Positions 57,501 through 64,000 of a stretch of DNA of 64,000 bases are shown piece by piece; position 1 is the first letter of the stretch; each line of letters begins with the position of its first letter. The stretch is taken from NCBI GenBank assembly GCA_009760855.2, contig WPIO01000136.1:681001-745000 (forward strand), given 5' to 3'. The stretch comes from Cristatella mucedo. Taxonomy: Eukaryota > Bryozoa > Phylactolaemata > Cristatellidae. The position numbers and the translations under genes were made by a program. The notes under the pieces are model-generated. The model was not told the DNA's origin. It did not search any database and worked only from the letters and a program-made list of their open reading frames with translations.

Positions 57501-58115
57501 CTAGACGTGGAACGATGGGTGAAACCGCTCAGCCGCTTGGCCAGAAAAGCGACCGGTCGACGCACGACCGTCGCCGAAAGCGAGATGTCCACGCCACACG
57601 AGGCTGCGGCCGTCGGCTAGGCCCTCGGTCCAGCGTGGCTGGGTGCGCAGTAGCCCAGCGAGCAAGCGTTCAGAGACTCTAGCGCGGCGACTCACGTAGA
57701 TGCGCATGGCCTTGTATCGTTCTCTCAGGTTGTGCAGCACTGAGGCCTCGCTCAGGTACGTCAGGTTTGCCATGTCCTCTGCCTTCTCGTACTTGGGCGG
57801 GTTCATCTGGTGCACTTGGTCCTTGTTGAAAGCTTTGACCTGTGGGCCAGATCGCTAGCGCTGAGCTACGAACCGCCGCCCAGACTCGGCTCGAAGCAAT
57901 TCGCCAGCACTGCAGCTCCGTACCTCGCCACCCTTCTTCTGCACGGTAACCTCATCTCCTTTGGTGCTCAGTATCTCTCCCTCGACGTAGCCCTCCTTGT
58001 CGTCGGGCACCATGCACGCCTTCTTGGCGTCGAACTCGCGCGACTGGTCGGCGAGCTGCTGCTTCCGGTCGATGGCGAGGTACTCATAGTCCTTGTCGTT
58101 CGGATCGTACGACAT
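47349..58115 (-). CDS. Mhc: Muscle myosin II heavy chain, copy B (32 coding exons)
   Basis: Thick-filament motor protein, tandem paralogue of copy A on the same strand, about 24.5 kb from it. Exons in gene order: 57924-58115, 57696-57839, 57344-57500, 57200-57227, 56899-57016, 56458-56550, 56260-56323, 56028-56126, 55750-55853, 55242-55649, 54979-55149, 54568-54862, 54205-54275, 53977-54064, 53749-53866, 53354-53611, 53137-53218, 52769-52939, 52430-52642, 52040-52249, 51597-51833, 51256-51399, 50931-51097, 50659-50737, 50373-50555, 50001-50257, 49294-49884, 48900-49092, 48273-48773, 47939-48139, 47630-47767, 47349-47396. They join to 5823 nt, 1940 residues plus stop, with GT-AG borders and no breaks. 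The gene spans 10.8 kb against 19.5 kb for copy A because its introns carry few repeats. The rod matches the usual myosin wording more closely than copy A. Confidence 0.94.
47397..47504. repeat. 27-bp minisatellite carrying the last 3' splice site of copy B
   Basis: Four head-to-tail 27-bp units (47397-47423, 47424-47450, 47451-47477, 47478-47504) with only single-base differences in units 3 and 4. On the gene strand each unit ends in a pyrimidine-rich stretch plus CTGCAG, so each is a complete acceptor for exon 32. Confidence 0.92.
47939..51097 (-). CDS. Mhc: Copy B exons 23-30: distal rod (light meromyosin)
   Basis: Exons 50931-51097, 50659-50737, 50373-50555, 50001-50257, 49294-49884, 48900-49092, 48273-48773 and 47939-48139. 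Typical runs such as [38 protein letters not shown] and [17 protein letters not shown] keep the spacing usual in muscle heavy chains. The acceptor of exon 28 is CTCTCCGAAG rather than a CAG-type site. Confidence 0.92.
51256..52939 (-). CDS. Mhc: Copy B exons 18-22: proximal rod (subfragment 2)
   Basis: Exons 52769-52939, 52430-52642, 52040-52249, 51597-51833 and 51256-51399 encode coiled coil from [17 protein letters not shown] to [15 protein letters not shown]. Lengths and phases equal copy A; residues differ at many sites. A TGCG repeat (51514-51544) lies in intron 21. Confidence 0.93.
51514..51544. repeat. (TGCG)n microsatellite in copy B intron 21
   Basis: About seven TGCG units in the intron between exons 21 and 22. 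Confidence 0.9.
53137..53611 (-). CDS. Mhc: Copy B exons 16-17: converter and IQ helices
   Basis: Exon 16 (53354-53611) carries the converter and first light-chain site; exon 17 (53137-53218) has [20 protein letters not shown]. Near-identity with copy A ends at about 53345, just past exon 16. Confidence 0.93.
53749..54275 (-). CDS. Mhc: Copy B exons 13-15: loop 2 and reactive-cysteine helix
   Basis: Exons 54205-54275 (lysine-rich loop 2), 53977-54064 and 53749-53866 ([18 protein letters not shown]) are the same as copy A at protein level. Confidence 0.94.
54568..55149 (-). CDS. Mhc: Copy B exons 11-12: relay and lower 50-kDa domain
   Basis: Exons 54979-55149 and 54568-54862 encode the relay region and [10 protein letters not shown] to [10 protein letters not shown], the same as copy A. 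Intron 12 (54276-54567) is the empty site for the LINE of copy A. Its first 224 bases also stay open in the myosin frame. Confidence 0.94.
55242..56126 (-). CDS. Mhc: Copy B exons 8-10: mid motor with switch II
   Basis: Exons 56028-56126, 55750-55853 and 55242-55649 translate identically to copy A and end in DIAGFEIFE. They lie within the near-identical tract, introns included. Confidence 0.94.
56260..56550 (-). CDS. Mhc: Copy B exons 6-7: switch I
   Basis: Exons 56458-56550 and 56260-56323 give the same protein as copy A, split within [15 protein letters not shown]. Intron 6 is only 134 bp. Sequence near-identity with copy A starts in this intron, at about 56330. Confidence 0.94.
56899..57227 (-). 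CDS. Mhc: Copy B exons 4-5: microexon, P-loop, loop 1
   Basis: The 28-nt microexon (57200-57227) and the P-loop exon (56899-57016) give [10 protein letters not shown] and GESGAGKT. Loop 1 reads [16 protein letters not shown], two residues shorter than in copy A and different in sequence. This is the clearest protein difference between the two heads. Confidence 0.94.
57344..57839 (-). CDS. Mhc: Copy B exons 2-3: early motor domain
   Basis: Exon 2 (57696-57839) differs from copy A by one residue (LSEAS instead of LSEAA). Exon 3 (57344-57500) encodes [19 protein letters not shown] to AYSDMLQ. The intron sequence next to exon 3 is recognisably like copy A. Confidence 0.94.
57924..58115 (-). CDS. 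Mhc: Copy B exon 1: start and N-terminal domain
   Basis: 64 codons, same protein as copy A exon 1. A few silent changes are visible near the start, for example in the EYLA codons. Confidence 0.94.
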
Positions 58116-59311
58116 GGCGAATCGACTGTCCGACCGAGCGAGCGAGAGCGAGTGAAGAGCGACGACGGAAAGCGAAAGCAGCCGCTCCTCCTACACAGCC
58201 GAACCTGCGGAGCGGCAACGGCGTTTAGGGCGCTGCCGGCACTCGCTCGCTTGCTGCTCGTAAGCCTGCTCTCTCGAAAGAGCTAGTTCGGGGGAACTCC
58301 CTCGTGCATCCGCTCCGCTAAGCGAATTCTTCCAGGTCGAGACAACGCCGTACCACCTAGCGCATCCTCCTCTGCCAGCTCGCACGCCCGGATCTGAGAG
58401 CTCGGGAAATCAGAGATGCGACGACAGCCGCGGCGGCGATCAGTCGGTCCGCTAGTCGCCTCTCCGGCCGAAGCTTTAATTAATTAATTCGCAATCGCGA
58501 TTAAGCGAACCTGGGATTAGGTCTGCCCAGAGGGAAGAAGCGAAAAGCTATTAAGCATCAACCAGCAAGGACGACGGTAAGTCGTCCTAAATTACTCGGT
58601 CAACAGCTCAGGCAAATGTAGGGTTTCGGGCAGGCAGCCCAGCCGCCTGTCAGGCAAGAACCCTCGTTCGTGCTTCGCTGGAGGGACGCACTCACATACG
58701 TGAGCCCCCCCCCCCACCAGGCGACCCCAATCTTACAGAGCAGAAAAGGTGATCTTTGAGCAAAAGTGACCCCACCCTTGAAAATGTGGGTCACACGACG
58801 CCGTCAACTCATTGTTTCCGAAAAGACCTGAGCTTAGCCTGCGGCTTTTGGGTGTGCGGCTGTTGCCAACCTGGTGAGAGCATCCTGTGACCGTCGAGGT
58901 GGTGCAACATCGAGAGTCCGACCGACCGACCGCTACGTCCGTCGGCGGCGTTGTACGGCTTTCTAGTGCGGGAAGAGGCGCCTGGGCGAAGGCCGAGGAT
59001 CTGACGCGCCACCAGTGGCATACTGCGGCTGAGATGACGAGCCGGCGGCTGAAAGCATCTGCAGCCTACGGCTTCCAAGGTCACGCCAGCGGCAGGGTGC
59101 TAGTGGATGCTAGTGGCCAGGCAAGACCAGGAGTGGGCTCCGCCCGCGAGCACACCTTCGGGAAGAGCGGGTCCTCACGCGCTTGCCGCCGCGAGCACGA
59201 GGTAGCGGAGCTCACCGTAGACAATTCCTGCCCAAGAGACGAAGCGATGCGGCGGCGACGGCGGTGGTCTGGTAGAAGCCAGCGGCTAGCTGAGACTAGC
59301 CGTTTGCTGCT
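58116..59311 (-). other. Probable 5' UTR / leader intron of copy B
   Basis: No coding exon is recognised. Includes a poly-C run near 58707 and GC-rich DNA unlike the region upstream of copy A's ATG. Confidence 0.4.
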
Positions 59312-59476
59312 GCTAAACCGGGAGTGCTTTGTCGAGCCGCTGCCTTGCCTTATAACTGGTCGCCTCCGAAACGCTGATGCTCCTATGATCGCCGGCGTTC
59401 ATTGGCCGCTGCTTCGCGAGCCGAGCTCTGCTCTGGGCGTGCGGCAGCGGAGGCACAGCGCCGTGTCCATTTTGGG
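59312..59476 (-). promoter_or_regulatory. Probable core promoter of myosin copy B
   Basis: On the minus strand: a CArG-like box with one mismatch (59467-59476), CCAAT (59401-59405), TATAAG (59349-59354), then CTCCCGGTTTAGC ending about 30 bp downstream (59312-59324). Order and spacing match those before copy A, although the sequence between the elements has diverged. CArG boxes bind SRF in muscle genes of other animals; use here is inferred. Confidence 0.5.
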
Positions 59477-61334
59477 AGAGGCACCAATGCCTGTAAATGG
59501 ATCCGTCGAGCCGACATCTCCCAGCTAGGTGGTGACCTCGTTTCTGCCATCGCGATCACTGTGGCGGCATCGAAGGCCGAAGGCCCAATCGAATGACCGA
59601 GAGAAGTTCGAGCGGCTGCAGCGAAAGTGGTAAGCGAAATCGCGGCGCCGGGCTTGCATGGAGGGACAAGGTGCTTCGGTTTATATGGCGGTAGTATATT
59701 CTCCGGTCAAGAGAATGCCTTCCCATCTAAAATTTTCCATCTAGAATTTCCCCCCGACCTGTCGAGCTTGTTTTATTCACTTCGTTGAGTTTCACCTCTT
59801 TACTAGCGGCCTCGCTCGAATGACTCGGTGGTGCAAGCCCCTGCTATGTATTTTGGAGATTCAAGCTCGACAGTTGAGATCTTCGAACAGAGATCTGCAA
59901 ATGAAGATCTGCGACGAGATCGGTGGATTACTTGAGTGTCCGAAATATGAGGGCCCCATCGACCTGGGAAAACGACTAAGAAATCTCGGCGGATCTCACG
60001 GTTGATTTCACGGGCCGACTTCGCTGGCAGCGTAAGGTGGGAGCCCTTCTTCTGCCAGGAAGAAGAGTTAGCGAGGGTACGAGTAAAAACCCAAGTAGAC
60101 AGGCCATTCAGCTGACCGAAAACGGAAATCATACGAGGGAACAGTAAGGGAGGATTGATAGATGGAGAGAGACAGACAGAGACAGAGACAGAGGCAGAGA
60201 CAGAGAGAGTAGGAGAGATAGGTATACAGGGTGAAAGAAACTCGGCTCAAAAACGCCCGCAAGCTAGGCGCGAGCTCTGCAGAAGCAGAGAGAGGACTTT
60301 TTCGCCGTCTTGAAGTTTTACGCTGGACGGCGACTGAGGGGAGGGGCGGGCCACCGTGCATAAAACCGGCGTGCTGGGTGAGCAGTGCCCGCGAGAGTAG
60401 CCACGCGTGACGAATTAATTTATAAGCAGACATCCTCGAGAGAATGGGCGCCGCATTCGCAGTGGTAGATTAAAGCAGTAAACGACGCGCTCTGAGAGCC
60501 GACCGAAAACTCCCCTTCCCTGCCAAGCAACCCGCCTCCAATAATAGTCCGGCTTGAGTAGTAACGGAGCCTGGCTGCTTCCGGTGCAAACGTTCGGGTG
60601 GCTGCCGTCCTTCGCCACCCTCACGGTCCCGGAAAGAGATGCGCGCGCACAAGCAGTCGTTCTGCTCTGCTGCCCGCCTTCGTGTAGATGGTGAGAGTGA
60701 GCAGCGGCGGCTTCCGGCGAGACCACCTGACGCGAGCTTCTCCGACGCGAGTAAATTATGTCGGTAGGTAGCACTTTCGCATATAACAGCATTCGGACGT
60801 GGCGCTTAGATTAGCTAGCTGAGAAACGTAAAGTGGATGGGCGACGAAGCGGATAAAACGGTAGTCCGGTGAGCAGCCCGAAACTCGCGTTGAATTATCC
60901 CCCCCCCCGTGCGTGGACATTCGTAGGATGCTCAGCCGGTGCGGTTTTCGAACGACCTCGACGGACATAGCGGTTGCAGCTCGGCAGTTTACGTGTGATC
61001 AAAAACTGAACATTCACTCGGGCAGCATTGCGAGAATTCGGCTCGAGTTCGCATGTTTATGGGTACCTAATGCCTTAGGCTTTGAGACCTTTGTTGACGT
61101 GGATACCGTTTAAGTGGCAGAGCCCTAGCGATGGCAAGCAAGTGAGGTGAAATGCTTTCGGCCCTGAAAGTCGCGCCTTCGGTCGCTCTGCATTTTGAAA
61201 CATAGATCCAAGGAAACTGTAGAAGAGGCAGGTCTGAAGTCTCAGATTCTCGGGTCGGTAGTTGAGCCCGAAACCCCATTAAACCGGATGTTTACATCTT
61301 CCGAAATCAAACCCGAGACCTCTGACGCAGGATG
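59477..61334. other. Upstream flank of copy B, no gene recognised
   Basis: No coding sequence is recognised. An AGACAG/AGAGAC-type repeat lies at about 60163-60215. A second TATAAA-like site (59680-59685) is present but lacks the matched surroundings of the one at 59349. Confidence 0.4.
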
Positions 61335-62290
61335 CAATAGCAATTGCAATAATAATGCTTTCGTATAGCCCCCGCTTAGAACTTAATCTCTTTCTAGGTA
61401 CTTTATGGCGGCTAGAAAGAAAGCATGATCAAATGATTAGTGATGGTGATATTCGAAATCTCATCACGCATTCCATGATTAGATGGGATATGCATAAATT
61501 CAAAATGTAGAAATGGTTAATGACAGCATACATAAGCACACGACGGATGCATCACAAGGACCCGCTAAACGCTGTAACAAACAGGTGTGCTTTAAGCGAC
61601 TCGTTTATGCCGCCATGTCAAGGGATGTCGTGACGTCAGTCAGGAGTGAGTTCCAGGCTTTGGGAGAATACGAACTAAAGACACGTCCTTCAAAGGTTTC
61701 GAGGTTCGTACGAAATGCAGCCAGACGATTTATTTGAATCAGAACAGCGGGTTCTAAAATGGTTGGCCTGGTTGGGGGAGTGGTTCTGTTAGATAGGCGG
61801 AAGCCAAAAATGGAAATGGCCGTAAAAGTAAGTGACAGACCCACATGTCGATACGCTGCTTGATTGGCGAGACAGTGCAGCTCAGCGAGAAGTGCCACGA
61901 TATGGAAACTGCGAGGCTTACAATAGACAATCTAGCTGCAGCGTTTGCTACCAACTGTAGGGGCCGGATTGCACACGCCCGTAGACCAGCAGTATCCCTG
62001 TGTAAGCAAGCCCGAATTTTAGTAATGTTATGCAGCTGAAAGAAGGCTGACTTGATTGTGTAGCTGATGTGTTCATTCAGCAAAATGTCACTTTGGAACA
62101 GGACACCTAGACGACGTGCTGATGCAACAGGAGATATGCGGGTGGAACCGATTTTAAGTGGTAATCTTTCGAGTTTCCGAGTCACACTTGGTTCGCCCAT
62201 AACTAGTAAGCTGTTTTTATCTTCATTTAAGTTGAGAAAGTTTGCCGCCATCAATGCGAGAAAGTCAGCAATGCAGTAATGCACATGTCG
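61335..62290 (-). mobile_element. LINE family B fragment
   Basis: Minus-strand piece with the family 3' end near 61350-61410 and coding traits MAANFLNLNEDKNSLLVMGE, RRLGVLFQSDILLNEHISYT and SYSPKAWNSL, broken by stops. It starts at the AANF position, so most of the RT is missing. Confidence 0.85.
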
Positions 62291-62904
62291 TTGCCACTGA
62301 CCGATGCTACGGGCGCCTTTACGCTTCGGGCATGCCGCTGCTACCCGCGGCATGCCCGAAGAGCTCGCCGATGTGCCTGACGAGAGAGCGTGCCGCGGCA
62401 AAGCGGTAGAGCGCCGGCTTCGGCGATTGGCGCTCCGAGCCAGTCCAAAGCCAGCCTTAGGGAATGGCTGCAGAGCCAACAGGTGAGATTCGACCAAGCA
62501 CATCTCGAAGTCGTCGGCACGGCCAGTCAAAACTTCCGGTCGTACGCTAAACTGTTCGTACTCGATTGCTAGACGAGCTGTCTGGCGATCATTTGTCGAT
62601 TCAGCTGCAGGATCTACTAGCCGCCTACTGCCCTCCGGCAGTGCTCGGCTAGTTAGGCGGGCTTTCAATAGTCGCTCTCTGATGCCGCTTGCCAAGCAAG
62701 TGAAACTTTAACAGCAGACCGAAGGCGAGCAGATCGGTTGCTGAGTAGGGGTGAGGCGGAGGCCCCTACGCATCGTTTATGGGTAATTCACGTAGTACAT
62801 CCTGGCAGGCGGACTGCTGAGTGAGGCCACTGTCTGCTCACCCGGCAGGGCTCATGGCTCACCGTAAGTCAAAGGGCGAGAAGTTGGATTAAAAAAATGG
62901 TGAG

Positions 62905-62929
<25 letters not shown>
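62291..62929. other. Spacer, nothing recognised
   Basis: GC-moderate DNA between two LINE B pieces. It includes an inverted pair around GCATGCCGCTGCTACCCGCGGCATGC (near 62330) but no gene. Confidence 0.4.
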
Positions 62930-62937
<8 letters not shown>

Positions 62938-63023
62938 TCACTTGATAAAGCGCCCTCAGAGAACTTAATCTCTCTCTAGGCGCTTTACATTTGCTGCAAA
63001 GTGAAATGCAATTGAATGGTTAG

Positions 63024-63025
<2 letters not shown>
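62930..63025 (-). mobile_element. LINE family B 3' tail only
   Basis: ATT repeat followed by TTGATAAAGCGCCCTCAGAG...CTCTAGGCGCTTTACATTTG: the 3' hairpin and about 30 further bases. An extremely truncated insertion. Confidence 0.8.
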
Positions 63026-63027
<2 letters not shown>

Positions 63028-63089
<62 letters not shown>

Positions 63090-63155
63090 TCTCTCTCTCT
63101 CCCTCTCCCTCTCTCTCTTGCCCTCTTCCTCTCTCTCTCTCTCTCTCTCTCTCTG
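63028..63155. repeat. (TC)n microsatellite
   Basis: About 128 bp of TC with a few CC and TG interruptions, directly beside the LINE B tail. Confidence 0.95.
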
Positions 63156-63189
63156 TTTGCTTAGGTCGATCTCTCGGTAATGTTAGATA

Positions 63190-63350
63190 TTATTGATCTG
63201 GACTTCAGCCTAGGGGTGAGGTGCTCGAACTTCCCGACCCAGGGAAGAGATGGCTCGAGTCCTGCAGCCGAAAATCTTGTATTGCCTGCTGCAAGAGGGC
63301 TGACAGCTGCAACGGCTCTACTACCGCTTTATGAATGAGGCTTTGTATCA
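63190..63350 (+). mobile_element. SINE-2 copy (diverged)
   Basis: B-box-like GGCTCGAGTCCTGCAG, then TTGTATTGCCTGCTGCAAGA and CCGCTTTATGAATGAGGCT match the SINE-2 body. Confidence 0.55.
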
Positions 63351-63369
63351 AGCAACCTTTACTCATCCT

Positions 63370-63710
63370 TCACCAGCGGTCATCCGGGAAGCCTTTAAAG
63401 TATGGGCTACCCCAAGAATTTACGCTAGGACCCATTTCTTTCCAATGTATGCTCTCTCTCTCTCTCTTTCTTGCCGTTGTAGTCGCTGAGCCCAATGCAG
63501 GCTTTTATTTGTGTGCGCATAACCCGCCGTAGCTGTACCTGTGCTTTGATCTCTCTCGTCTTTGCTGCATCGAATTATCTCTATTCTCTCGCAGCATGTA
63601 TTGATGACATTCACACGTGGATGGGTGCTAACTTTTCCAAATTGAATGTCGACCAAACCACGTGACTATTGATGAGCAGCCCGTTTGTCACTCAGAAATT
63701 TGATAGCCTA
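63370..63710 (+). mobile_element. LINE family B fragment (RT core, broken)
   Basis: Encodes GKPLKYGLPQEFTLGPI (RT motif B), a corrupted active-site region (GFYLCAHNPP, then a stop, LYLCF) and the CIDDI..W-like block, with frameshifts and a short TC insertion near 63450. It ends where the SPIN-like element begins. Confidence 0.75.
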
Positions 63711-63713
63711 ACC

Positions 63714-64000
63714 CTGCGGTTCTCAACCTTTGGGTCTCGACCCCTGTGGGGGTCGAATGACCCTTTCACCAGGGTTGCCTAAGACCATCGGAAAACATGC
63801 CCTTCCGATGGTCTTTGGAACCGATATTGTTTTTGAGATTAATCACTGCTTTAATTATGTTAAATTTGTAACAATAACAATATATCCTGCATATCAGATA
63901 GTAATAAATGCAATTCATAGCAGAAAAATTTCAAGTTAAAAAGTAGCAACGAAAATAATCTTATGGCTGGGGGTCGCCACAACATTAGGAACTGTATTAA
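63714..64000 (+). mobile_element. SPIN-like hAT transposon, non-autonomous, cut by the window end
   Basis: Starts CTGCGGTTCTCAACC, close to the hAT/SPIN terminal repeat CAGYGGTTCTCAACC. It continues with the SPIN 5' region GGGGGTCGAATGACCCTTTC, ACC.AGGGTTGCCTAAGACC and ATCGGAAAAC, a 13-bp subterminal palindrome (63781-63793 with 63803-63815), and the SPIN 3' region GTAGCAACGAAAATAATC, then GGGGGTCGCCACAACATTAG and GAACTGTATTAA. The right terminal repeat lies beyond base 64000. No transposase frame is present. Identification is from memory of the published SPIN consensus. Confidence 0.85.

Noticed and set aside
59680-59685. TATAAA on the minus strand as the copy B promoter
   Set aside because: The TATA at 59349-59354 has the CCAAT, CArG-like and start-motif partners at the same spacing as copy A; this one does not.

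Overview
This is eukaryotic DNA, almost certainly from an invertebrate animal. It carries two muscle myosin heavy chain genes split into many small GT-AG exons, dense microsatellites, SINEs, several kinds of LINE and a hAT-type DNA transposon. Head-domain wording points to a lophotrochozoan, with a flatworm as my best guess; that is inference, not proof.

Layout. (1) 1-3360 is the flank beyond the 3' end of myosin copy A; nothing is recognised except purine-rich, (AC)n and (AT)n repeats. (2) 3361-22813, minus strand, is myosin copy A: 32 coding exons, 1939 codons plus stop. Its introns are swollen by SINEs, LINE pieces and microsatellites. (3) About 23550-23750 is its likely core promoter. (4) 24.3-46.6 kb is a spacer of nested mobile elements. 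It holds LINE family B (L2/CR1-like), LINE family A fragments, a LINE with an R2/NeSL-type restriction-like endonuclease, tRNA-derived SINEs, and AT-rich tracts of decayed reading frames. One of those frames looks like a virus-derived capsid-like protein. (5) 47349-58115, minus strand, is myosin copy B: 32 exons with the same phases, 1940 codons plus stop, and compact introns. (6) About 59310-59480 is its likely core promoter. (7) 60-64 kb holds more LINE and SINE fragments. The window ends inside a SPIN-like hAT element, a family known for horizontal transfer.

The two myosin genes are tandem paralogues with the same exon structure. Both have intact motor signatures (P-loop, switch I, switch II, loop 2, reactive-cysteine helix, converter, IQ helix) and full-length rods. 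A block of about 3 kb, exons 7-16 with their introns, is nearly identical between them, while the rods differ at many residues. This points to recent gene conversion of the head and divergence of the tail. Copy A also carries derived indels in its distal rod. In copy B a 27-bp minisatellite repeats the 3' splice site of the last intron.

The main observations are: the conversion tract; the splice-acceptor minisatellite; a LINE A insertion in copy A intron 12 with a clean empty site in copy B and a reading frame continuous with the myosin exon; matched promoter architecture; a 3' stem-loop shared by a SINE and LINE B; a minisatellite inside the RT of an endonuclease-type LINE; and the SPIN-like element. 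All exon borders were read by eye from splice signals, phase and comparison of the two copies.
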